Origin: Gnetum montanum
Taxonomy: Eukaryota > Streptophyta > Gnetopsida > Gnetales > Gnetaceae
Assembly: GCA_015680685.1 (NCBI GenBank)
Contig: MNCI01010394.1
Coordinates: forward strand, 4,751 to 64,021
Length of the DNA stretch: 59,271 nucleotides
Reading direction: 5' to 3'
The position numbers and the translations under genes were made by a program. Within the stretch, counting starts at the first letter, position 1, and the number at the start of each line of letters is the position of its first letter. Below, one piece after another: positions 22,820 to 33,099 of this stretch. Below the pieces are notes generated by a model, which did no database searches, was not told the DNA's origin, and saw only the letters and a program-made list of their open reading frames with translations.

Positions 22820-23960
22820 AAGTTGATGGCCTAGTTCGTTGGTGTATCCTTGATGTTGATCAATTGCACATTCTCAGAGATGCTCATGAAGGTCCTTGTA
22901 GAGGACACTATGCTGGGAGATGCATGGCCATTAAAATCCTGATGGTAGGGTACTATTGACCAACAATCTTCAAGGATTCTCACCATTACATCCACTCTTG
23001 TGAATGATGCTAATGAAATGATGGAATGACTACTAGAATGGAGGAACCTCAGCAATGGATTCAACCATTGGAACTTTGACATCTAGAACATTGATTTCAT
23101 GGGTCCCATCACGTCCATGTCAAATGAAAAGGTGTACATCATAATCGTTGTTGACTATTGTACAAAATGGGTAGAAGTAGCAGTCATCACTGATTGTACA
23201 TTTTCTACTACTACTCAATTTATACAAAAAAATGTTGTAAATAGGTTTGGTGTGCCACGTGCATTAATTTCTAATAATGGAACTCACTTTACATGCACTA
23301 CTTTTAGGAAGCTCATGCAATGCTTAGGGGTTGAACATAAACTCACAACACCCTACCACCCCCAAGCCAATGGTCAAGCTGAGGTTACCAATAAGGAAAT
23401 CATAAGGATTCTAACAAGAACTATTAGCAAATATAGGAAAAACTAGAGCACAATACTTAACAATGCCCTTTGGGCCTATCACTCAACATGGAAACTTCCT
23501 ATAAGCTATTGTCCCTATGAGCTTATGTATGGGAAATTACCAACACTTCATATTTAATCTGAGCTCTATACACTTTCAACAGCTTATGACCTTGACCCTA
23601 ATTTGAGTCTAGCATAAAAGAAAATACTAATGAATCTCAACTTGCTAGATGAAAATTGATTGGTGGCCCTATCATCTAACGAGTTGCACAAGGCCTGCAA
23701 TAAGAAGCACAATGACTTTAAAATTAGAAAAGTCAAATTTCAATCAAGAGATAAGGTTCTTTACTTGAATCTCACACACATACCCAAATGAACTAAGTTC
23801 TAAACATTGTGGGAAGGACCTTACACCATTTACGAAACTTTTCCTTCTGGGACCATGATGATCTACAAACCTAAGAGCCTAGAAAAGAAACAACTAATCA
23901 ACATCCAATAAATCAAACCTTTCCATAAGCATAACCTAGTTAATACAACAAACACTTCAT
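22820..23960 (+). pseudogene. E1 integrase
   Basis: A zinc-binding region (DAHEGPCRGHYAG, then CE-x-C) lies at about 22860-23010. The core includes IIVVDYCTKWVEVAV (first Asp), ALISNNGTHF (second Asp mutated to Asn, a G-to-A change), and PYHPQANGQAEVTNKEI (catalytic Glu present). 23099-23446 is an open frame of 115 codons. The C-terminal part has KKHNDFKIRKVKFQ and a W-E-G-P-Y segment near 23815. No chromodomain was seen. The lost Asp plus stops mean it is dead. Confidence 0.92.
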
Positions 23961-24000
23961 TGAATAGACAACCACACTCCATATTTCAGATCTCCTCCTT

Positions 24001-25868
24001 TCAACTTAGTCAGGGGGAAGATGTCCACGTATGCTAACCATATAAGTGGCTCCTCAATTTTTCATCTTTTGGTTTTACACATTCTTTATTTTACAACTTT
24101 TTGTTTTACACATTCTTTATTTTGCACCTTCTTTTTTTCATGATTATTAATCTTTTCTAATTTTTTTCTTTACACCATCTTTAGTACATTTTCTATTTCT
24201 AGGATATTTTGCACTTTCTTTTATATTTTCTTTATTTTGTTGTGATCTTCTAACTTTTTGTTAATAAGTGCCAAGCACAGTGGTAATGCATTGCTTGATG
24301 GTGGTATGTNAGTCCTTTTTTATTAATGAAACTTTAACGAACTTGTGACTTTGGTAGTTTTTAGAATAGGAAAGGTTTGAACAGGGTTTGACTTCAAGGG
24401 GATTTGGTATTCTTTGTGCCTTTCTGTTTGCCTAGGTGTATGTGTGTTTTCATGGATTTCTTACTGTTCCGTGTCGACCAATAAAAGGAAGTTGAATAAG
24501 TCTTTCCATGGTGTGGTTCTCATAAAAATCATGGGAATTCAAAGCACACCCCTTAGACAAAATAAACACACATATGTCTTTGCATGGTGTGGTTCCCATT
24601 TCAAAAAAAATGATGAGAATTCAAAACACACACCTTAGACAAAATAAACGAGCTACAAGCATTGGTTATGGGACTAGAAAGATATGTTACCCATGCCTAA
24701 AGCTCCCCTCTAACTAAGGCCCTTCCTCACTTCCTACTTCTCTTTTCTTCTTTAATAAGGAACAATGATTGTTCTATGGGAGCACTCTTGTGTCTCAGGG
24801 GGATGGGCTAGTCTTAGAATGATGATGCAAAGTCACTAAATGTGATTGGTTTTGGTTTGGACTAATGATGAATCCTATCAAGTCATTTAATCATAAAATA
24901 CACAAGGGACTTCATGTGACCTTAATCAAAAACTCCATTCCACTCTCTCTCATTCATCTATGCTTTTCATGTCTCACCTCAATGCTAGTTTCATATCCTT
25001 GTTTGATGTCCTGGTTTGATGTGTTAGAATTCTTAAGTAGTTTCTTTGAGGTTTTTTATACTTAACCTTCTATAACCATTAATCATCCATGGGGTCCATG
25101 GACTCCTTGGTTCAAGTTATGCAAGGACAATAAAAGGCTTGTGGTTGCTTTGGGGAGGACCCACTTGCATATCTTTTTGTTGGGTTAGTTAAGTTCTTTA
25201 CCCTTAGACACTCTTACAATCAAATTCTTTTTTTTACCTCATTAATGACATCCAATTGTGCACATCTTCACAACCTTTTTTAGTGAACTTTCGTTTTCAT
25301 TATTGTGAATTCTCACACCCGCTTCAAATATTTTCTTGTATAGAACTTTTTCAAATTTAATGAACCACTTGTCTATTTTACCCTATTTGTTGGCCTTCCC
25401 ACTAACACTCCTAAAGGAATCAATCCACCACAATCACAACCTAGACGAGAGTAACCATTGATGAGACAAGGTACTTACCAGCTCTGTGTTACATATGGCA
25501 TACTAATTCACGATTTTGTTGTGACCACAATGGGAAGCATGGACTAGAAGTAGGACTATCTTCACCAAGGATGTTATGGCAGTACCACACGATGAGGACC
25601 ATTTAGGATCATGGAATCTTCTCTCTCACTCTTCAACTATCAAGAGGCATTGGATGTTAGTTTTATTTAGGGTGTTCACTTCTCTTATCATGAACACACA
25701 ATTTTGTAAAGGTTGTAACTCTATATACTTAGGCACTCAGAGTTTGTTTGTTCCATCTAAATTAGTTTGTATGTTAGTTAATAATCCCATACCTACCCAA
25801 TATTTTGTAAAGAACTTGTTCCTCCTCTTCTTCACTTGAGAATGAGTTTTCATTCAATCGTGAGGGTA
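24001..25868 (+). mobile_element. E1 3' noncoding region and polypurine tract
   Basis: It begins with TCAGGGGGAAGATG (24008), a purine tract also found at the end of coding in E2 and E3. Then come a T-rich stretch, the hairpin block present twice in tandem (24510-24550 and 24585-24632), the purine-rich block at 25147-25170, and GTGAGGGTA just before the LTR. No ORF with support. Position 24310 is an N. Confidence 0.75.
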
Positions 25869-26731
25869 TGATGAATCACATGTTTCATCTACTTCAACAT
25901 CGAATACCTAACGTCAGAGCCCCGACGTTGGGTATCTGATGTCGAAGCCAAGATGCGATGTTAGATATTCGATGTCATGGGATATATGCCAACCTATAAA
26001 TATAGTGCTTGGGCTCACAATCTGGCATTAGTTTTTTATAGTTTTTTAGTCAAAGTAGTGAAACTCTTACAGTTTGTTTTCTCCAAAGTTAGAATATTTT
26101 CGAAGTGCCCACAGTAGGAGTCTAAGTGTGTACAGATCTTTGTTTGAAAACTAATGTACCTAAATACAGAAGTGTAATAAAAATGAACCCTTTTGATAAT
26201 CCTTGTAGCACTAAGAATAGATTAATGTTTCCTTTAATGCACTTTACTTTTATGCACTTACTTTAATGCATTTAAATTAAGCAATTACTTTTTAGTTATT
26301 AATGAACATAAGCACAACCACTTCAAGCATACATATAGTATTTGGTAATCCAACAACACTTAAAGTTTGGTAGCCTAGCAGTGCTATATGTATTCAGAAT
26401 GTGTCCAAGAAAGTGGAATAGATACTTGTGTTAGGCTAGCTAGGTAGTAAATGAATTATATCTTAAATTACTCTACCTTTCATTCTTGTTGTAGGCGATT
26501 AAACTTATAAAATATAAAATAAGAAAAATCATGTACCTCATTTACACTTAAACCATACCCTTGAGCTTCACAAGTGTAGTTGGGAAGACAACGAAAGTTC
26601 TCAATGCCCATTTCACTTCCTAGAGGAACTAGTGCACTAAAGAACTATAGGTCCATAGAATTCGACCGAATCACATGTGAATGCCTTAGTGATTTCTATG
26701 GTTGGGCGTAGGGGTACCTTGCCACTCATCA
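25869..26731 (+). repeat. E1 3' LTR
   Basis: 863 bp, TGATGAATCACA...CACTCATCA, with TATAAATA at 25995-26002. The following ccttg is the target duplication. It diverges from the 5' LTR by scattered substitutions and small indels, so the insertion is not recent. Confidence 0.92.
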
Positions 26732-26940
26732 CCTTGGCACCTCATCTCTCCTAGATTAGCTTGTTTTTGCTATGGGAATATGATGAATAGATTCCACTTT
26801 GAGCTCCTTCTGAAGAGGTCTTGTGGTATGTGTTTTTGCTTCTCCTTCTTGGGGGTGTTGTGGGTACTAGTCCCTTCCTCCTATCAATCCTTCTCCCATG
26901 GTTAGGATGCTCCTTCTTCTGGTGGTCTCTTTAGCACCAT
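26732..26940 (-). pseudogene. H2 ORFx N-terminus (cut off by E1)
   Basis: Minus-strand ATG at 26940 directly follows gatcacag, a splice-acceptor-like CAG. It starts M-V-L-K-R-P-P-E-E-G, comparable to M-A-P-K-R-G-I-Q-E-G in H3 (46659). A frameshift and stops follow. Its last codons (DEVP) join those at 16817 in frame when E1 and one ccttg are taken out. Confidence 0.6.
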
Positions 26941-27585
26941 CTGTGATCACAAACATAGACAAGGATTAGCATTTTATGTGTAACTTATAAGAATTTGATA
27001 CCTTATCCCATTTGGCTAGTTATACTTAGGATAATTTATGATCATGGTAGATTGATTATTTTAATATTATTTTATTATAATGGATACTTGAGTTTGTTGA
27101 TGAGGCTTAACTTTGGTGAATTAGTTATATTTAATATTATTTTATTAGTTAAACCATGTGTGAGTTAGAAAACTTCTAAAAAATTTGTTGTCAAAAACCA
27201 TAGGTTTGTGGCCCCGATGATATAAAGCTCATCTCTAGTAGCTATAGGGTTGAGGAACAAGTTAGTTTGTACAAGTAGTTAGGAAGATATGGGCTCTGGA
27301 AGTCTCTGAGCTTTGAAAATTGCAAAAACTCCCTTGGCATTTTGAAGGAAATGTGAAAATTTTCCTAACTCCCATTGCATATTTATACTATTTTTGCTAC
27401 ACATTGACAAGGGTGAATCTATGCATCCAAAAATGAAAGTTTTCTCAATTAAAAAACTAAGTAAGAAAAAGAATTTTTTTTTCATGAAATTGGTGTCTAG
27501 AGGAAGCCATAAAAGTATAGAATAAGGAAGAATGGTTGAAGAGGGAAAGAAATACATTGGAAAAGGAGATTTAGAAGAAGATTAA
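26941..27585 (-). mobile_element. H2 noncoding region upstream of ORFx
   Basis: No supported ORF. A GCAAAAACTCCC segment near 27322-27334 is shared with H3 near 47154, which places this stretch in H2 between integrase and ORFx. It ends at the E3 target duplication attaa (27581-27585). Confidence 0.6.
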
Positions 27586-28184
27586 TGATGAGACGCGATA
27601 TGCACAAGCCGCGATATCGCACCCCATGCGATATCGCATATGCGATATCGCGTACGCGATATCACAGTCTGTCGCCAAATCTATAAATAAGAGGCAGCAC
27701 TCCCCTCATTTCCCAATCCTGGCTAGAAGTAGCAAAGCTCTACCAGTTTGATCACTCCAGAGTTAGATTAATTTCTCATGTGCCTGCAGTAGGAGTCCTA
27801 GAGTGAACAGCTCTTTATTCGAGCAACTTTGAACCTGAACGCAAGTTATGTAGGGCAATAAATACGAACTTGATTGGATAAACCTTACAGTGCATGGATA
27901 GGATTTTATTTATTATTATTTATTGCTTTTCTAGAATGCGGTACGAGTACTACCTGATTACGAGTATCTAAGGATGTGTACGGCTAGTCAAGGAATCGGG
28001 TGCTCGTCGCATGCAGTATGAGTACGACTTGATTACGAGCATTGTGACTACTTGGTAACCCAGTAGCGTATTCCAGGATCTATGCTTGGTAATCCCAGTG
28101 GTAGTCCCAGTGTGTACAGCTAGTCAAGGTATTGGCTGCTCATCACACTTAGGCTAGTTAGGTTCTCTCACCCTTATCTCACCC
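27586..28184 (+). repeat. E3 5' LTR, truncated at its 3' end
   Basis: Begins TGATGAGACGCG, with TATAAATA at 27682-27689. It shows internal duplication (two GTGTACGGCTAGTCAAGG-type blocks near 27967 and 28110). It stops at CCCTTATCTC and continues into gag without CATCA or a primer site. Confidence 0.8.
27593..27664 (+). promoter_or_regulatory. GATATC palindrome array in E3 U3
   Basis: Five copies of GCGATATCGC or a one-base variant in 72 bp, ending about 18 bp before the TATA box. Several are perfect 10-bp palindromes containing CpG at both ends. Confidence 0.65.
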
Positions 28185-28198
28185 TTATCACAAATGTC

Positions 28199-29690
28199 AT
28201 GATAGAGATGATCATGATGAACCCCTACTCATAACCCGAAGTATGCTTGATATCACAAAGGTAGTTAGGATTCTCACAAGGCACTTAAAAGACAGTCGAA
28301 TCAAGCATTTGGACATAAATAATATCCCACATTTTGAAGGGGGATACAACGCTGATCCTCAACATCATTTATAGGCATTCCATGATGTCTGTGCCTTGCA
28401 AAATATAGATAATGACTGGCAGAAGCTTAAATTGTTCCCAAGGATACTCACCAAAGAAGCAGAGAGCTGGTACCGATCCTTAGAACCGAAAACCATCAGG
28501 AGGTGGAGTACGATGCTTGAATTGTTCAAAAATAAATATCAGATGTACTCCAGAGTGTCCAATTTGCGTAAGCAGATCCAAGGCTGGAAATAAGGTGCTT
28601 ATGAACCCTTGGATGCTACCATGGCCCGCTACTATACATTGCTACATCGTTGCCCGGGCCATGGGTACGCTAAGTGAGATCAACTACGCCACATCATGGA
28701 TGGGCTAAGGAATGAAACGAGAAGAACTCTTGGGACTTATGCCCAAGGGAAATTTTCCCAACTTAGAGCCCATGAAGTTGAAAGTTTGTTGGAACAAGTA
28801 GCGCAAGAAGAGGGTGAGCTACATAAGAGGGAAAGTGTGGAGGAGTACAACCACGATCCCTTCCTTCGAAAGAAGGGATTGAAATTTTGTGATGAAGAGG
28901 ATGAGTCACCAATCGAAGAGTTGGTGAGTCGAAAAACCTTGCCGATCCAAAAATTAACAACCGAGGTATCGGCCAAAGTAGATCAAAGGTGGGATTCCTT
29001 GGACTCAAGAATTGAAATAGTCTTGAAAATTGTAGAAGAGTCTAAGGTAGAGCAAAGTAGTGACAAAGGTAAGAAAAAGTGGAGAGATTTAAGCCCTGCA
29101 CATAACAAGGGTAAGGGAAAAATCGCTAACTCCGATGTGGCTATAGATTTTGACACAGAAGATGATGGTGTATGTGAGGTCTGCTACTATGACCATCCTA
29201 AGGGATGTTGTCCTATTATCTCACATCTACAAGAGTCTGGGGTGTATGCACTAAATTCAAGACTCAATCAACGGCAAACACCCTGAAGGTTGCCTTATCC
29301 ACAAGGTAACCCAAGGCAGTTCCACCAACCACTAACGTATTATCCAAGTGGAACTCCACCTCAACCCATTGGACAGCATCAACAATGGCAATACCCACAG
29401 TCATGGAGGATGCCATCGCTGAAACAATAGTACCCTTACCGACAGCCTGATCCCTATGGATATTATGTGCAGTAGCCGATTTCTCCAAGTGACTCTATGG
29501 GTCACGCAACCCCCAACCGTCACTACCAAGCTCGGGAGTACTTCAGAAGGACTCCTTCTCCTTTGGGAGACACTCCATACCCACATCATCCTCCTAATCC
29601 ATCCGCACCTCTTCCACCTCAGGTAGTTCCCGTAACACCTCCTGCTCCAACAATGCAAGGGGAACTTCCTCCTCAATCATAGCAACGTCA
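28199..29690 (+). pseudogene. E3 gag
   Basis: Capsid region 28240-28600 (RIKHLDINNIPHFEGGY, DWQKLKLFPRILTKEAESWY, RRWSTMLELFKNKYQMYS), then an open 196-codon frame at 28696-29286 (MDGLRNETRRTLGTYAQGKF..., acidic middle) ending with the zinc-knuckle variant CEVCYYDHPKGCCPIISHL. After a TGA at 29284 the frame continues as a Pro/Tyr/Gln-rich tail to about 29690. It is the best preserved gag here. The N-terminus is missing because of the LTR-gag fusion. Confidence 0.82.
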
Positions 29691-29899
29691 TGCTGCGAGA
29701 GCTATAAATATCCAACTTGCTACTGGTTCTAACAACTGTAAAAAGAGAAGACCTTACTTTAGAACCAAAAGCCCAGACAAACTCTTGCAACAACAAGCGG
29801 TTAAGGCCATGTACATGCCTCCGTCATCTAACACTTCGGAGCACCTTCAGTCCAACAGGGCCTAACGCATATGGTTATGTTAACGCATACTGTAACTGA

Positions 29900-30677
29900 C
29901 TAGATCAAGGTAGGCCACCTTCCCAGGAAACTAGCTAACCCTGGGAGTCCCTTAATCTATCTATAGATCACCGGAAATGAACCACATAGGGCTCTTCTTG
30001 ACTCAGGTTCCGGAGTCAACTTAATCTCACAAAAGATGTATCATGCCTGGAACCTGCCCCAACTTAAGAAGAGCAACATTTAACTTAAGCTGGCAAACCA
30101 GTCCATCACCATTCCCTTGGGATTGGTGGAAGACATTATTACCACTCTGTGTGGTTAGTCCTACCTAGCTGACTTTCTGGTGATCACAGTAAACAACAAT
30201 GAAGAAGACTTCCCAATTATAATGGGAAGGGCATGGCTAAGCACAGTAGATGCATGCCTTAGGATCCGCGATCTTTCCTTGGAAATATCTAAGGTAAACA
30301 TATGTGGAAAGATCAAGAAGAGGAAAGTTCCATGCATCACATACAATGATTCATTGGGTGATGACATGGAGGGATGCTCATCTCCTCCATGCAGTAGGTG
30401 TGCCCTTGAAACTCTGCAACAAAGATGCTTGTATGTAGTAACCACACAACTAGTAGTAGACACCCCGTGGTTGACAGCCACTCGAAGGAGCAAGCAAATA
30501 TGCATGGAACAAATTGAGGAGGTAACTCATGCCAACAACCGTGGCATAGACACATTGGAACGTGAGCGTCGCCAACTTCCATCCCTCAACTTAAGAACAT
30601 CAGTTGGGAGAAGTTGGGCACTTCTTAGAAATTCAAATAGACGCTCATTATTTCAAATCTCTCCCTTACAACAAAAT
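29900..30677 (+). pseudogene. E3 protease and short C-terminal tail
   Basis: GNEPHRALLDSGSGVNLISQ (about 29970-30030) is an intact retropepsin active site (D-S-G). Then an open 174-codon frame (30180-30704) starts ITVNNNEEDFPIIMGRAWL and ends in a Thr/Arg-rich tail with no RT homology. The first part of the tail matches E1 after protease (GCTTGTATGTAG block), so pol was lost by deletion after that point. Confidence 0.72.
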
Positions 30678-31543
30678 CATGGGGGAGATGGCCACCTATG
30701 CTAACCATATGGGGCCCTCAGTTCTTTTAAGTTTTTGTTTTACACATTTTTTTACAACGTTTTTGTTTTACACATTTTTGTTTTACAAAGTTATTTAACT
30801 TTTCTAATTTTTGTTTTACATCATCGTTATACTTTTCCATTTTTTGTGTGAGTATGTGTGTGTATCCACCATGTAAGTTTGTCCCATAATAAGTGTTCAA
30901 ACTGATGGTATGAACTATTTTCATATTGATTGCTAATGTTTGGTTTTTACCTTTAAGTCATAATGTTGATACTAAGGTATGTTTCTTTTGATATGGCAGG
31001 CAATGAGATCAAAGGATTGCCTAATGCGATCATGTTCCCTTGAGATCTTCCTAACCCAATGAGATTTTATCCTAGCCCCGAAATTTTTGATTTTCTTCCT
31101 AACCCCTACACCTTTGGTAATCTTCAGTAACATCTTCCCAGGTCCATATCAGCCATACCACAACCTAGCCAATGGACTTACACCGAAGCAAGGTATTAAT
31201 TACTTAATGATTCAATTACCCTTGCTAATGTATGGTTGTTTGTGTGTGCAGATGACAATTAAATAAACAACTGATTGGATCTGTAGCTGGAGCAAAACAC
31301 TTGGAATGGAGCAGCGTTGAAGCAGCTATGCAAGGAGCAAGATCGATGGCGCACTTATGGATGGACAACAAAAGCGCAATCTTGACATTGGCAGCAACAA
31401 CACTTCTTTCTATCTCTCTCTTTCTCTCAAGCTGCCAACAAAGGCCTGATTTCATTGTAATAAGGTGTTCACCCTTGTTGTCATGAACACCAGTTTTTTC
31501 AAGTCTTGTAAGAATGATCCGTTCACATGTCATCCCATTAGTT
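30678..31543 (+). mobile_element. E3 3' noncoding region
   Basis: Starts at CATGGGGGAGATGG, the purine tract at the end of coding, then a T-rich stretch. The segment 31080-31510 closely matches E0 940-1370. It includes an intron-like GT...AG segment at 31193-31251 (59 nt, with a TTGCTAAT branch-like motif). Downstream is a 61-codon frame (31301-31486) with a hydrophobic run AILTLAATTLLSISLFLSSC. The conserved hairpin and purine block of E0, E1 and E2 are missing. Confidence 0.65.
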
Positions 31544-31945
31544 NNNNNNNNNNNNNNNNNNNNNNNNNNNNNNNNNNNNNNNNNNNNNNNNNNNNNNNNN
31601 NNNNNNNNNNNNNNNNNNNNNNNNNNNNNNNNNNNNNNNNNNNNNNNNNNNNNNNNNNNNNNNNNNNNNNNNNNNNNNNNNNNNNNNNNNNNNNNNNNNN
31701 NNNNNNNNNNNNNNNNNNNNNNNNNNNNNNNNNNNNNNNNNNNNNNNNNNNNNNNNNNNNNNNNNNNNNNNNNNNNNNNNNNNNNNNNNNNNNNNNNNNN
31801 NNNNNNNNNNNNNNNNNNNNNNNNNNNNNNNNNNNNNNNNNNNNNNNNNNNNNNNNNNNNNNNNNNNNNNNNNNNNNNNNNNNNNNNNNNNNNNNNNNNN
31901 NNNNNNNNNNNNNNNNNNNNNNNNNNNNNNNNNNNNNNNNNNNNN
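31544..31945. other. Assembly gap (402 N)
   Basis: Run of N. It hides the E3 polypurine tract and the start of its 3' LTR. ORFs drawn through it are meaningless. Confidence 0.99.
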
Positions 31946-32465
31946 TAGGTTCTCTCACCCTTATCTCCTAAAACGTGGGATAAGTACGACTTGGCTACGA
32001 GCACCTACGGGTGTGTACGGCTAGTCAAGGAATCAGCTGCTTATCACACTTAGGCTAGTTAAGTGCCTCAGTATGACCACTTCGAGCACGTGCATTACGT
32101 GTGGTGATCCTAGTAACGATTAGCATTTAGTAGCCACAGTTGCATAGTTCAGGGTGTGTACGGTAAGTGGGAACGGATGCTGACACTAGTTAATTTAGAT
32201 TTAGGTCCTTAGTTAGAGTAGTTAGTTCTCTCAACCCTTCACCCTTTAGCATAGGAGATAAACCAAAAAAGACCAAAAAAATCATACACTCGGACTTACT
32301 TAACCATACACCATGACAACAACAAGTAAGTCTGGGAAGACAATGAATGATTAACCCCAAGTGTTCCATGGAGCGTTTAGGCATTTAGTCTGTGGAGTTT
32401 GACCGGATCGCACGTGCTATGCTCGTTTCGTATGGTTGAGTGTAGGGGTACCTTGCCACTCATCA
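31946..32465 (+). repeat. E3 3' LTR, right part
   Basis: Begins inside the LTR after the gap and ends TGCCACTCATCA against the attaa duplication. Shares the GTACGGCTAGTCAAGGAATC and GGGAACGGATGCTGAC blocks with the E3 5' LTR and E0. Confidence 0.85.
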
Positions 32466-33099
32466 ATTAATTACCAAGGAATGCAAAAGCTAGATGCATT
32501 GAGGTAGAAAACAAAGGACTTGAAAGTAAAATGGCTAAGGGATAAGGAATTTAACCATCTCGAACAAGGAGTATGTAAGCGGATCCTCCCCATAGCAAGC
32601 TCATGCACTTAATGCCTTTGCATGCCCTCAGAGAAAGGAGTCTGTAAGCCTTAAATCAGGTAAATAATGTAAGTTACAAACCACCATCAACCAGCAGCTG
32701 TAGTTAGCATCAAGGTCTTGATGGAAATAAAGAAAAGAAAAAATGTAAGAAAAGTTCAAATAAGGAAAAATATAGGAAAAATTGTAAAACATTTAAGAAA
32801 ATGAAAAATGTATAAAAAATGGTGTAAAATAAAAAATTTAAAAACTGGGAAGTCACTTCATAGAATATCAGCATGGATGGCCATATCCCCCATGACTAAG
32901 TTGGAAGGAGGAGATCTAGAAAATTGAGTGTGCATGTCCATCAGTTGAGGCTTTGGTTCCATTGGTTATTTTTTATTCAAGAATAGCCTTGAGTTGTTAG
33001 GTGTTGACCAAAAGTCTTTTACTTGGGCTATTAGGATGGTATGTCATCATGGCCTTAGATGGAATGGTTTCATAGATAATGTAAGGGCCCTCCCATAAC
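32466..33099 (-). mobile_element. H2 3' noncoding region after integrase
   Basis: On the minus strand, CATGGGGGATATGG (about 32893-32880) marks the end of coding, as in the relatives. The purine-rich block lies at 32579-32600. A(n)- and G-rich filler is between. The first five bases are the E3 target duplication. Confidence 0.7.

Larger units (their letters stand above)
16823..26731 (+). mobile_element. E1: full-length Athila-like gypsy element with target duplication
   Basis: Length 9909 bp, LTRs at 16823-17666 and 25869-26731, flanked by perfect ccttg duplications (16818-16822 and 26732-26736). Order is LTR, tRNA-Asp-type primer site, gag, protease, RT, RNase H, integrase, 1.9 kb noncoding region, polypurine tract, LTR. 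This is Ty3/gypsy order. RT wording (DQVL, SGYNQI, YHKMPFGLCNA) is Athila-like. Coding is broken by many stops. It is inserted antisense in H2 ORFx, and the ORFx frame continues across the empty site. Confidence 0.92.
27586..32465 (+). mobile_element. E3: gag-protease element without RT or integrase
   Basis: 4880 bp flanked by perfect attaa duplications (27581-27585 and 32466-32470). It holds a truncated 5' LTR, gag, protease, a short tail, a 3' noncoding region, a 402-base gap, and the 3' LTR end. A deletion near 28184-28199 fuses the 5' LTR directly to gag, removing the LTR end, primer site and gag start. RT, RNase H and integrase are absent; the sequence jumps from about 250 bp after protease to the terminal purine tract. 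It could only have moved with help from an autonomous relative. Confidence 0.85.

Noticed and set aside
31225-32004. Long ORFs of 142-259 codons
   Set aside because: They run through 402 N bases and have no real sequence.
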